From DASWTL01 sp966250385 (GTDB lineage Bacteria > Bacteroidota > Bacteroidia > Sphingobacteriales > Sphingobacteriaceae): DNA of 42,539 bases. The translations under genes were made by a program, and so were the position numbers. The stretch covers positions 1 to 42,539 of the forward strand of contig CBINHC010000018.1 in assembly GCA_966250385.1 (NCBI GenBank), given 5' to 3'. Of the stretch, positions 33,702 to 41,426 are shown one piece after another. The notes under the pieces are model-generated. The model was not told where the DNA came from. It worked only from the letters and a program-made list of their open reading frames with translations, and did no database searches. The stretch's first letter is position 1; every line of letters starts with the position of its first letter.

Positions 33702-34721
33702 ATGAAACGACTCCTGCCGGCAGCAATTTTCATTTTGTTTACCCTGACTCTCAAAGCACAGATTCCCGATTCTGTGCGCACGCACCTCGATTCAGCACTC
33801 CTGCTGCTCCAGGAGAAATCACTCTATCACAAGAAAGTGAACTGGGAGCAGACCAGGGCCGTGATGCTTGAAAAAGCCGCCTCAGCTACCAGCCGCAAAG
33901 AAACGTTTGACGCGATCGCAGAGGCTTTCGGCAGGCTCGGCGACAGGCACGGCTTCTTTAGACAATACGGACAACAATACCGCCTGCCGGACAGCGCATT
34001 AGTGAACCGGCTGTCCGACTCCCTGAAGGCCGAATGGCGTAAAGGCTGGAGGATTGAGACGGCGATGCTGGGAAACGTAGCCTATTTCAGGATGCCGAAC
34101 GTGAACGCATTCAACAGGGAACAGGTGGACGCATTTGCCAACAGGCTGTATGACAGTATCGCTTCGCTTGCCGCCAGGCATCCGAAAAGCTGGATCATTG
34201 ATCTGCGAAGAAATGCGGGGGGCAATATCCGCCCCATGATGGCTGCCCTGGCTCCTTTCTTCAGCGATGCCATTACCTCCTATGAACTGGACCGCGATGG
34301 ACAGGTTACCGGCTATTCCGGCTTTAAAAACGGCAATTATGTGAGTAACAATACCCTGATCGAGGCGACCATTAACAGGAAGATCGGCAGTTTTCACCGG
34401 GTAAGGGTCGCCGTGCTTACCGGCCCGGGAACCGGCAGCTCCGGTGAGGGGGTAGCGGCAGCGCTCAGGGAACGCAAGCGGAGCCGTCTGTTCGGTGAAC
34501 CGACCGCCGGTTTTACAAACTCCACGGAAGGATTCCTTTTCAACAACCAAAACAGCTACTTCCTCCTGACCACCTCCCAGGTTGCCGGCAGGAATAAAAA
34601 GCCGCTCCCGGACACGATCGTGCCGGACGTCAGCCTTAGGAACAACGATCACTTCAACAGCCTGCTGACCGATTATGCGGTCCTTGCGGCGCTGAAGTGG
34701 CTGAAACAGCCGGGACGATAA
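33702..34721 (+). CDS. Exported S41-family peptidase
   Basis: From ATG 33702 the protein has 339 residues with a signal peptide (MKRLLPAAIFILFTLTLKAQ). An N-terminal helical part (about 25-80) precedes the S41 (tail-specific / C-terminal processing protease) core. The core has AYFRMPNVNAFNREQVDAFA, the strand SWIIDLRRNAGGNIRPMMAA and the catalytic-serine region VLTGPGTGSSGEGVAAALRE, followed by SRLFGEPTAGFTNSTEGF. No separate PDZ domain is visible, unlike CtpA/Prc. A periplasmic or surface peptidase is inferred; substrate unknown. An in-frame ATG ten codons earlier would hide the signal peptide. Confidence 0.88.
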   Translation: MKRLLPAAIFILFTLTLKAQIPDSVRTHLDSALLLLQEKSLYHKKVNWEQTRAVMLEKAASATSRKETFDAIAEAFGRLGDRHGFFRQYGQQYRLPDSALVNRLSDSLKAEWRKGWRIETAMLGNVAYFRMPNVNAFNREQVDAFANRLYDSIASLAARHPKSWIIDLRRNAGGNIRPMMAALAPFFSDAITSYELDRDGQVTGYSGFKNGNYVSNNTLIEATINRKIGSFHRVRVAVLTGPGTGSSGEGVAAALRERKRSRLFGEPTAGFTNSTEGFLFNNQNSYFLLTTSQVAGRNKKPLPDTIVPDVSLRNNDHFNSLLTDYAVLAALKWLKQPGR

Positions 34722-34738
34722 GCGGCTGCCCGCCAAAT

Positions 34739-34768
34739 GCAGAAAGGAGCCCGGAGGCTCCTTTCTGC
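34739..34768. terminator. Bidirectional terminator between S41 and M56 peptidase genes
   Basis: GCAGAAAGGAGCC (34739-34751) and GGCTCCTTTCTGC (34756-34768) form a perfect 13-bp stem with a 4-base loop. It sits between two convergent stops (34721 and 34796). Confidence 0.75.
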
Positions 34769-34795
34769 GGCAGGATCGTCACTTGAGGATCCCAT

Positions 34796-36655
34796 TTATT
34801 GTTTCCCGGCCTGAAATGATTCCTTTGCAGGTTCAGCACTTTTTATTTTGGATGATTCCGGAGACGCGGATCTTTTTTCCCATTCTCCCTCTTTAAATTC
34901 CAATTCCTTTATCTTTTTTTTCCATTCGGGTGAATTGAACTTCTTTTCCAGTTCTTGCGTGCTCAGTTCGAGTTCCTTCATCTTATTCTTCCATTCCGGC
35001 GAGTTAAACTTCTTTTCCAGTTCTTGCGTGCTCAGCTCGATTTCCTTCATCTTATTCCTCCATTCCGGCGAGTTGAACATCTTCTCCATTTGCTGACTGC
35101 TCATCTCCATTTCCTTCATTTTGCTTTTCCATTCCGGAGAATCGAATTTTTTCGCCAATTCCTCACTTTTCATCTCGATTTCCTTCATTTTGCTATTCCA
35201 TTCCGGCGAGTTGAACATTTTCTCAAGTTCCGACCCGTTCATTTCGAAGCTCCTGATCTTGGCTTTCCATTCGGGGGAATCGAAGGTTTTGCTCATTTCC
35301 CTGGCTTTATTCTCAATATCCTGCACCTGCTTCTTCCATTCGGGCGACTCAAAATACGCTTTCATTTTCTCACCATGCCGGGCGATCATTTCGTCGTGTT
35401 TCTTCCACTCGGGACTGTCGAAGTATTTCTTCAGCTCTTCCGAATTATTCTGAATGTCGGCCATATGTTGCTTCCATTCAGGGCTCACGAACTGCTTTCT
35501 GAGCTTTTCCGACTGGGCTTTGATCTCCGCCTGGTTCTTCTTCCACTCGGGGCTGCTGAAATACTTCTTTACTTCATTGCTGTCCGGAGCGGGGACCGTA
35601 TCGACGAAACCCGTTCTCAGATCATTCCTAAGAGCAGGCTTAATGGAGGTGGGGACCTTTCCGGCGTCTTTCTGCAGGTCGGCCTCTGTAGCCGGGGTGA
35701 TCCAGGCCAGGGATAATCCGGCAGCCAGGAAGCCTAATAATGCATACACGCCGGGTTTCAGGGCTAATCTTTGGTTGTTCATATGTGTGATTCTTTTGAT
35801 GCGTTCAAGTAAGGTACCGGACTTTTGACCCGTAGCCGATAAAGCCGGCCCTGCAAATGCGAGCTGTTGTTCCAGAATGAACAGACCATGTGCGTACGCA
35901 TGCGGATCCGATGTGTGGGCGACCACCAGGTCATCGCAGCAGAATTCGCGTTCTCTGCGAATCTCTGCTCCTAGGCTCCAGCATACCGGGTTGAAAAACA
36001 GCACCATTTCCATGGCCTTCTGAATCAGATTAACCAGGTAGTCATTCCTCCGGATATGAGCCAGCTCATGCAGGAGGATCGCTTCGGCCTGTTCGGTTGT
36101 CAGGCTATTGAATGCGGTGACCGGGAAATAGATGACCGGTTTCAGGAATCCGGCCGTGAAGGGAACTCCGGTCTTCTCTCCGGTCACCAAACCGACGCGG
36201 CGGCTGATATTCAACCGGAAACGCCATGCTTCAAGCTTTCGGCTCCATTCCCCTGAAGTGATCGCCTCACCCCTGGTCAGGCTGCGCACGCGCATAAGCC
36301 CGAAGACATAAAGCAGGAAATGTATTCCCAGCCCTATAAAATATGTTTTCCCGATTAGATCCGCCTTTGACATGATCATCATCCGGAGGCTGAAAAACCG
36401 TGCGGAGACGGGTTCGGAATCCTGGAGGGCGAAAGCTGCCGACGCTGAATACCGGTCCCAGTTCCTGATTCCATCGAAGATATTCAGGCAGAACAGCAGG
36501 AAAACCAGGCATTGTGCAATTAGCAGCAAATTATACCTGGCCGAAGCAGTAAGCTGCGGAAAACTTAAGAGGACCAGTCTAGAGGCGAGATAGATCACGA
36601 TCGCCTGTCCCAGGGACTCATACATGGCTTCTGTCAGAATGAAAAACGTTTCCAT
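34796..36655 (-). CDS. BlaR1-like M56 metallopeptidase with a C-terminal array of ten 23-residue SPEW repeats
   Basis: A 619-residue membrane protein. Residues 1-330 are the M56 (BlaR1/MecR1) integral membrane zinc peptidase: several helices and ILLHELAHIRRNDYLVNL (His196, Glu197, His200), then the last helix at about 303-322 (YALLGFLAAGLSLAWITP). Classical BlaR1 then has an extracytoplasmic penicillin-binding sensor domain. Here that domain is absent; residues 368-597 are ten tandem 23-residue units starting SPEW (listed as a repeat). A Ser/Lys/Glu-rich tail follows. Upstream by 4 bases lies a BlaI repressor gene, so the pair should work as in BlaR/BlaI signalling: an outside signal activates the peptidase, which leads to loss of BlaI repression. 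What the repeats bind is unknown. The repeats are probably helical and outside the membrane. Confidence is high for M56 and low for the role. Confidence 0.92.
   Translation of the reverse strand: METFFILTEAMYESLGQAIVIYLASRLVLLSFPQLTASARYNLLLIAQCLVFLLFCLNIFDGIRNWDRYSASAAFALQDSEPVSARFFSLRMMIMSKADLIGKTYFIGLGIHFLLYVFGLMRVRSLTRGEAITSGEWSRKLEAWRFRLNISRRVGLVTGEKTGVPFTAGFLKPVIYFPVTAFNSLTTEQAEAILLHELAHIRRNDYLVNLIQKAMEMVLFFNPVCWSLGAEIRREREFCCDDLVVAHTSDPHAYAHGLFILEQQLAFAGPALSATGQKSGTLLERIKRITHMNNQRLALKPGVYALLGFLAAGLSLAWITPATEADLQKDAGKVPTSIKPALRNDLRTGFVDTVPAPDSNEVKKYFSSPEWKKNQAEIKAQSEKLRKQFVSPEWKQHMADIQNNSEELKKYFDSPEWKKHDEMIARHGEKMKAYFESPEWKKQVQDIENKAREMSKTFDSPEWKAKIRSFEMNGSELEKMFNSPEWNSKMKEIEMKSEELAKKFDSPEWKSKMKEMEMSSQQMEKMFNSPEWRNKMKEIELSTQELEKKFNSPEWKNKMKELELSTQELEKKFNSPEWKKKIKELEFKEGEWEKRSASPESSKIKSAEPAKESFQAGKQ
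34865..35554 (-). repeat. Ten tandem 69-bp (23-residue) repeats in the M56 peptidase
   Basis: Ten units of exactly 69 bases run from 35554 down to 34865 on the minus strand. Each encodes SPEW followed by 19 residues ending in a pattern like E-L-x-K-x-F-(D/N). An eleventh, incomplete unit begins SPES. Units near the membrane (upstream in the gene) differ a lot from one another. The later units are much more alike: two neighbouring units at about 34924-35061 differ at about seven of 69 bases by eye. This points to recent duplication at the 3' end of the array. Confidence 0.9.
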
Positions 36656-36659
36656 GACA

Positions 36660-37034
36660 CTATTTCTTTTCTAGCCGATCCAGGTATTTCCGGATCTCTT
36701 CAATTTCTTGCTTGGAGGATTTTTTGTTCACGGCATGCATAACCAGCTGGGCGGCCGAGCCGTTGAATACATCTTCGATGAACTTGTTAACGATGGTGCT
36801 TTTGGTCTTTTCCGGATTCAACAATGCTTTATACACATGGCTGCGGTTGGTTGTATCCCTTTCCACCATGTTCTTCTCGAACATAATCTGCATGAGCTTG
36901 AGGGTGGTGGTATAACCTACGATTTCACCACGTTCGTCAGAAAGGATATCATTCACTTCCCTGACTGTGCAGCTCCCCTTCGACCAAAGGATCTGCAGGA
37001 TCTCAATTTCACTATCGGTTGGTTTAATTTCCAT
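36660..37034 (-). CDS. BlaI/MecI/CopY-family transcriptional repressor
   Basis: The 124-residue protein has a winged helix-turn-helix (about 5-70): LTDSEIEILQILWSKGSCTV-type start as in KPTDSEIEILQILWSKGSCT, VREVNDILSDERGEIVGYTT, LKLMQIMFEKNMVERDTTNR. A C-terminal dimerisation segment follows (KSTIVNKFIEDVFNGSAAQL). It should bind the twin palindrome just upstream of its own start and repress the blaI-M56 operon. Cleavage by the downstream M56 protease would be the known release route. It is the first gene; the M56 gene starts 4 bases after its stop. Confidence 0.93.
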   Translation of the reverse strand: MEIKPTDSEIEILQILWSKGSCTVREVNDILSDERGEIVGYTTTLKLMQIMFEKNMVERDTTNRSHVYKALLNPEKTKSTIVNKFIEDVFNGSAAQLVMHAVNKKSSKQEIEEIRKYLDRLEKK

Positions 37035-37038
37035 TATC

Positions 37039-37078
37039 TACGAATTCTTTCGTATACAATAGTACGAACAAATTCGTA
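37039..37078. promoter_or_regulatory. Twin 16-bp palindromic operators for the BlaI-type repressor
   Basis: TACGAATTCTTTCGTA (37039-37054) and TACGAACAAATTCGTA (37063-37078) share the pattern TACGAA-N4-TTCGTA. Both half-sites are exact in both copies. The centres are 24 bases apart, a little over two helical turns, on the same face of DNA to a first approximation. The known BlaI/MecI operators are also paired short palindromes with TAC/GTA ends, so binding by the adjacent BlaI is inferred. Confidence 0.7.
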
Positions 37079-37086
37079 AGCAAAAA
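37057..37086 (-). promoter_or_regulatory. Promoter of the blaI-like - M56 operon, bracketed by the operators
   Basis: Read leftwards, TTTTTG (37081-37086) is followed after 16 bases by TACTATTG (37057-37064), one base away from the TAnnTTTG consensus. One operator covers the spacer, the other covers the expected start of transcription, so a bound repressor would block RNA polymerase. Confidence 0.55.
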
Positions 37087-37135
37087 GGATTTTAACTTTT
37101 TTTAACACAGGTACATATTCGATACATGCATAACC

Positions 37136-37165
37136 AAAAAAGGCCCCTAATGAAGGGCCCTTTTT
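37136..37165 (-). terminator. Terminator after the M61 peptidase gene
   Basis: AAAAAGGCCCCT and AGGGCCCTTTTT pair with one mismatch around a short loop. When read leftwards the A side gives a T tract. It lies 22 bases after the stop at 37188. Confidence 0.75.
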
Positions 37166-37187
37166 AAATCATCGATTCGTTTTCAGA

Positions 37188-38987
37188 TTACAGATTCGCC
37201 ATCCAGGCTTTGCGCAAGGCGAGCTGCTCAGCCGTCGCATCCGCTTCCGGCTCGAAAATATGGCGTTTTTCCTCCTGTTTGTCAAGCATCATCAGCTTTA
37301 GCGTTTCGTGTTTGCCCTTCCGATTCACAACCATGGTGTAGCTGCCTCCGGCGGCCATCTGAAACACCCGGCCCAGCTCCTCGTTCGCGTTCGCCAGGGT
37401 AATGTTCGTTCCATTTACCGAAATGATCTGATCGCCATCAGCAAGCCCCGCCTTTTGCTGGATATCATTCACTTTCACGACGGTCAGAACACCCCCTGGT
37501 GCCAAGATCTCATAACCAAGGTCCTTTACTCTTTTGTCCGTCTTCAGGGAAGCCGTATACCGGATGCCCAGCTTCCCAAAATATTCCTTCAGAGGAAGCG
37601 GTTCCTTGCCTTTGACATACCGGTTGAAGAAATCGTTAATCTCAGGGTAGGTTTTGGAAGCGAAAATGGAAAAAAACTCATTCTCCGGGAAAGCCTTTGA
37701 CGGCCCGTATTCCCTGGATAGTTCATTGATCACTTCACGAAGCCCTTTCTTACCGCCGGAAAGCTCCAGCAGACGGATATCCAGCAGGGCCGCAGTAGCC
37801 GCCCCGCGGTTGTAAATATTCCCGTATCTCTTCTGTCCCTCCGGGGTATACGAGGTCAGGCTCAGTTCCAGCAGGCTGTAATCAGATCCGAACTGATCAT
37901 TAAAGTATAATTTCTGCTGCATATCTTTCAGGTATTCCTCCAGGGTGATCATCCCTGCCCGAAGCTGCATAATATCCGAAGCCCATTCGGTGGTGCCTTC
38001 ATACAGCCACAAATGCTGGGAAGGAGTTGGCGTAACAAAGTTGAACCGCTCTATGATCTCGCTGTGGATATTGAGCGGGGTGATGATGTGGAAGAACTCA
38101 TGCGAAGCTATGTCGGTCACATTGTGGGCGAAGGCGGGGCTAAAGTCCTGCTCTTTCATGACGTACTCGGAGCTGTAGGAATGCTCCCATGCGCCCCAGT
38201 CCTGGTCCTCGAAATGAAAAAGGAAAGTATACCGGTCAACCGGGAACCTGACGACGAACTTGTGAACCGCGTTCAGCATGGTCGTCATATTACTAAGCAG
38301 ATCGGATGATTTGATCTTCCCCGTCTTGGAATAAGTAAACAGCTCGATCCGGGTTCCGTCGTAGGTCGTATCGGCTTTGGTCAGAGAACTTCCGGCCATG
38401 ATCGGGGAATCGACAACATAATCATAATTGTTGATCAGATAATAACCCTGATCATCTGTTTTCAGTGCCGTCCCGACCGTCCAATTCTGCGGATAATCCA
38501 GCTTAAGCTTCATGGGTGCACTCTGCAACCCTTTCAGATAACCAAAAACGCCCTGTCCGTTGATCAGCGCATGATCCTGTTCCAGCGACGTGCCGCACAT
38601 ATTGTAGATCTTATTCGTGGACACCGGCGTATCCCAGGTCTCGGCGATCTGATAGGCAATTTTCCGGACCTTCTTAGGTGACGTCAACTCCCATTGGTTG
38701 GTATTCAGCTGCCTGGTGGGAATCTCCCGACCCTTCTTATCATAGGCCTTGAAACTGCGTACAAAGCGGCCGATGTCCATGGTCTGATAGGTCCCCGGAG
38801 CGGTGGCAGCAAACTGAAAGACATTATTTTCGGCCGCCAGTCCCCTGACATTCAGGACAACTTTAAACAGGTCATCAGCACGGTCATTTAAATTGACCTC
38901 ATAGGTTAGTTCCGGCTGTTTAGCAGCTTCGGCCGGACCTCCATACATCAGCCCTATGATTCCGAAGGCAAACAATAGTTTTTTCAT
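37188..38987 (-). CDS. Exported M61-family metallopeptidase with PDZ domain
   Basis: The 599-residue protein has a signal peptide (MKKLLFAFGIIGLMYGGPAE). An N-terminal beta domain (about 25-190) opens with ELTYEVNLNDRADDLFKVVL. The peptidase domain has the zinc motif SHEFFHIITPLNIHSE (His296, Glu297, His300) and the third zinc ligand in LYEGTTEWASD. A PDZ domain follows at about 490-560 (QKAGLADGDQIISVNGTNIT). This is the layout of family M61 (glycyl aminopeptidase-like). Length is as usual. A good ribosome-binding site (AGGAG) stands right before the ATG. It is a single gene, upstream of the blaI-like promoter region on the same strand but separated by its own terminator. Confidence 0.92.
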   Translation of the reverse strand: MKKLLFAFGIIGLMYGGPAEAAKQPELTYEVNLNDRADDLFKVVLNVRGLAAENNVFQFAATAPGTYQTMDIGRFVRSFKAYDKKGREIPTRQLNTNQWELTSPKKVRKIAYQIAETWDTPVSTNKIYNMCGTSLEQDHALINGQGVFGYLKGLQSAPMKLKLDYPQNWTVGTALKTDDQGYYLINNYDYVVDSPIMAGSSLTKADTTYDGTRIELFTYSKTGKIKSSDLLSNMTTMLNAVHKFVVRFPVDRYTFLFHFEDQDWGAWEHSYSSEYVMKEQDFSPAFAHNVTDIASHEFFHIITPLNIHSEIIERFNFVTPTPSQHLWLYEGTTEWASDIMQLRAGMITLEEYLKDMQQKLYFNDQFGSDYSLLELSLTSYTPEGQKRYGNIYNRGAATAALLDIRLLELSGGKKGLREVINELSREYGPSKAFPENEFFSIFASKTYPEINDFFNRYVKGKEPLPLKEYFGKLGIRYTASLKTDKRVKDLGYEILAPGGVLTVVKVNDIQQKAGLADGDQIISVNGTNITLANANEELGRVFQMAAGGSYTMVVNRKGKHETLKLMMLDKQEEKRHIFEPEADATAEQLALRKAWMANL

Positions 38988-39150
38988 ATCTCCTCTTAAT
39001 TTACTGCAAGATAGAATTTGTTCAAGATGTTTTCTGTAAAAACCCCGTGATGTTATCTGAAGCAGGCGGGGCCGTATTCCGTATCACTTCCTCTTGGAAC
39101 AAAACAAGAAAATTACTAATTTAAGTTATTCATTATCAAACACTTGCGGT

Positions 39151-40137
39151 ATGAAAAAGCGGATATATCTTTTTCTGCTCCTCTGCATCGGCCTTGCTTC
39201 CTGCAGAAAGGATCCGGAACTTGAAGTTTCCGACCGGGCGGTTTCCGTTACTCCTGCACCCGACAGCATTACCCCGGCCAACTTTGTGGCCGGGGTCCCC
39301 AATCCCTACTTTCCTTTGATACCCGGGCGCTCTCTCCGGTATATCAGAAAGATCGCAAATGGACCGGATACGGTCCTCCAGCATGTCGAAGTCCAGGTAA
39401 CCCACGAAACCCGCACAATCGACAGCGTCAGCTGCATGGTGGTCAGGGAGGTTGCCAAGCAAGATACGACAAGGCTGGAGGAGGTAATCTCCTATTATGC
39501 ACAGGACCTGACCGGCACGGTCTGGAAGTTTGGAGAACACCGCAAGAGATTCACAGCCGACGTGCCAGATCCCAAAGGATCCTGGCTGGCCGGAATAGAC
39601 AGCGCCCGGGCCGGAATCAAGATGCACGCGAATCCAGGGGCCCATCTCGGCGAACTTTACTATCAGGAATATGCCCTGGGGATCGCAGAGGACCAGGGAC
39701 TGGTACACGATACCACGCGCACGGCCGTCGTACCGTTCGGCACCTTTACTAACTGCGTCCGGATCCACGACAGCACCGCGCTGGACCCGCTGGCAACGAC
39801 CCATCAGTATTATGCAAGCGGCATTGGACTGGTACAGATTCTGAACATCGGATCTACTATCATTACCCAGCTTGAAGCGATTGATTCAATACCAGCTGCC
39901 GTCAGCATTGACCATCTTGCATTTGTACCTGATACCGTAACCGTCGCCCCGGGGTCCACAGTCATCTGGACAAATCTCGAAAGTTTCCCGCATACAGTCA
40001 CTGCGGATGACGAAAGCTTCACCAGTCCGGCCCTGCAGACCGGGGGAACCTATACACATACATTCTCCGTCGCCGATACAGTGCCTTACCATTGTTCTAT
40101 TCACCCGAGTATGAAGGCTGTCGTACTCATCAGATAG
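39151..40137 (+). CDS. Lipoprotein with a C-terminal cupredoxin domain
   Basis: From ATG 39151 the protein has 328 residues with a lipoprotein signal (MKKRIYLFLLLCIGLASC, Cys18). The N-terminal ~230 residues form a beta-rich domain with YFPLIPGRSLRYIRKIANGP and ARAGIKMHANPGAHLGELYY; I do not recognise it. The last ~85 residues are a small blue-copper-like domain of the plastocyanin/amicyanin type: FVPDTVTVAPGSTVIWTN, SFPHTV (His281), and YHCSIHPSM with Cys315, His318 and Met321. All four expected copper ligands are present, so copper binding and electron transfer are inferred. The frame opens earlier (39094) but the ATG at 39151 gives the signal. Single gene. Confidence 0.82.
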   Translation: MKKRIYLFLLLCIGLASCRKDPELEVSDRAVSVTPAPDSITPANFVAGVPNPYFPLIPGRSLRYIRKIANGPDTVLQHVEVQVTHETRTIDSVSCMVVREVAKQDTTRLEEVISYYAQDLTGTVWKFGEHRKRFTADVPDPKGSWLAGIDSARAGIKMHANPGAHLGELYYQEYALGIAEDQGLVHDTTRTAVVPFGTFTNCVRIHDSTALDPLATTHQYYASGIGLVQILNIGSTIITQLEAIDSIPAAVSIDHLAFVPDTVTVAPGSTVIWTNLESFPHTVTADDESFTSPALQTGGTYTHTFSVADTVPYHCSIHPSMKAVVLIR

Positions 40138-40165
40138 CGCCTGCCGATTTCGGGCAGACGGGATT

Positions 40166-40561
40166 TCAGGCCCCTGAAACCCTTCTGAGAAAATTAAGCA
40201 GACACGGAATATCGGCACCCGCCCAGTCCAGCGCCAGCAGTTCGCCCGGTCGGAGCCACCGGAAGGAACGATGCTCCCTTAACCGAATCTCCCCGGAAAC
40301 GATCCGGCACGTGAACGGTATGAGGCGAATGGTCGTTGTCGCATAGGAATGAATATTCGGTTCGAGCCGGTCTATTACACGGATCTGAATGTCCAGCTCC
40401 TCCCGGATCTCACGAACCAGACAGTTTTCGGCCGACTCTCCCGGCTCAAGCTTACCTCCCGGAAATTCCCACTTACCGGGCAATGACATTGCGTGGCTCC
40501 TCTGGGCAACCAGCACGCTGCCATCTGCATCCAAAATAATCGCGCAGGCAACCTCTACCAT
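40166..40561 (-). CDS. MutT-like Nudix (d)NTP pyrophosphohydrolase
   Basis: The 131-residue hydrolase starts MVEVACAIILDADGSVLVAQ. The Nudix box lies at residues 36-58: Gly36, Glu42 and REIREEL with the metal-binding Glu pair (Glu54, Glu55). The preceding SLPGKWEFPGGKLEPGE is typical of MutT-type enzymes that remove damaged nucleotides such as 8-oxo-dGTP. The length matches MutT (about 130). The stop of the next gene (CPBP-like, same strand) is 5 bases upstream of the start, so the two genes are probably co-transcribed. Confidence 0.92.
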   Translation of the reverse strand: MVEVACAIILDADGSVLVAQRSHAMSLPGKWEFPGGKLEPGESAENCLVREIREELDIQIRVIDRLEPNIHSYATTTIRLIPFTCRIVSGEIRLREHRSFRWLRPGELLALDWAGADIPCLLNFLRRVSGA

Positions 40562-40566
40562 ATACT

Positions 40567-41352
40567 CTATTTAGAGAGAGTGGGTTCGATGAAAGCAGTC
40601 GTTCGGCGGTCTCTTAGGATCAGATACACAAGGGGAAACATCATTGCGGTCACCGCCAGGCCGAGCAGATCATATCCGATATGGTCTGCCTGCGGGCCGG
40701 TCTTCAATAAACCCTGCCCTCCGAACCCGTACATCATTCGGAACATCACGTTTCCGCCCCAGTGCAAGCCAAATGACATCCATATGGATCCGGTTTTCAG
40801 AACGCTGTAGGCGAACACCAGTCCCAATATACCCGAAAACACAATGTTCACCCATGTAAAACCCGCCAGCAGGGAGTCGGTCAAAACATACATAACCGTT
40901 GAAACCGGCAGAAAGAACCTCACCAGGCCGAGATGATTCCATGCGGAGAACACGTATCCCCGGATGAGCACGTCATTCAAAATTGAAGAAAACAGCATGG
41001 CGAACACCCCCAGCAGTAATGTCTGCAGAATATGGCCGGTCGGCATGATACCTTCAACCACGAACTTTCCGAAGCCGAAAAAAAGAGCATACTTCACAGC
41101 GTAGACCAGAAGCCCGGCCAGGAATCCGATCGTCAGGTCCTGCGACCAGCCCGCAGCTCTCGTCAGACCGAGGTCCGAAATGCCGTTGATGCGCAGCAAG
41201 AACCTGGTGATCACATAAACCAGCGCGAAGAATCCGCCCCAATATGCGATCCACTGTTCCAGTCTGTCAGCAGCCAGATACATCGGAATGACATTTACAT
41301 ACAGGCATAAAACCAGGAAGCCGGCTATCCAGCGTACGACAGGAGGTCTCAT
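40567..41352 (-). CDS. CPBP-family membrane protein with altered catalytic residues
   Basis: From ATG 41352 the protein has 261 residues and about seven hydrophobic segments. It has the outline of the CPBP (CAAX protease / bacteriocin-processing, Abi) family. The first family motif is normally EExxxR; here it reads NDVLIRGYVFSAW (Asn126, Asp127, Arg131), so the catalytic Glu pair is missing. The second motif, FxxxH, is also unclear (MYVLTDSLLAG). The last, HxxxN, is kept in FGLHWGGNVMF (His197, Asn201). An inactive or changed-function relative is likely. It is upstream of the Nudix gene in the same direction, with a 5-base gap. The longer frame from 41475 overlaps the next gene and is not favoured. 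Confidence 0.78.
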   Translation of the reverse strand: MRPPVVRWIAGFLVLCLYVNVIPMYLAADRLEQWIAYWGGFFALVYVITRFLLRINGISDLGLTRAAGWSQDLTIGFLAGLLVYAVKYALFFGFGKFVVEGIMPTGHILQTLLLGVFAMLFSSILNDVLIRGYVFSAWNHLGLVRFFLPVSTVMYVLTDSLLAGFTWVNIVFSGILGLVFAYSVLKTGSIWMSFGLHWGGNVMFRMMYGFGGQGLLKTGPQADHIGYDLLGLAVTAMMFPLVYLILRDRRTTAFIEPTLSK

Positions 41353-41426
41353 TTCAGATCGCAGTTTTTCCCAAAAGTAAAAAATCCCGGAATTCTGAAA
41401 GAAAGACCACGTCGCGTAAAAGCACG

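Noticed and set aside
33505..33705. Forward frame with a hydrophobic stretch before the S41 gene
   Set aside because: There is no ATG, GTG or TTG start before the hydrophobic part, the frame runs into the S41 start region, and nothing similar is recognised. Chance or a decayed remnant.
33999..34736. Leftward 245-codon frame opposite the S41 gene
   Set aside because: It is antisense to a clear S41 peptidase and shows no recognisable domain.
34848..35828. Long forward frames opposite the SPEW repeats
   Set aside because: They only mirror the 69-bp repeat on the other strand; the minus-strand gene has a clear M56 domain and start.
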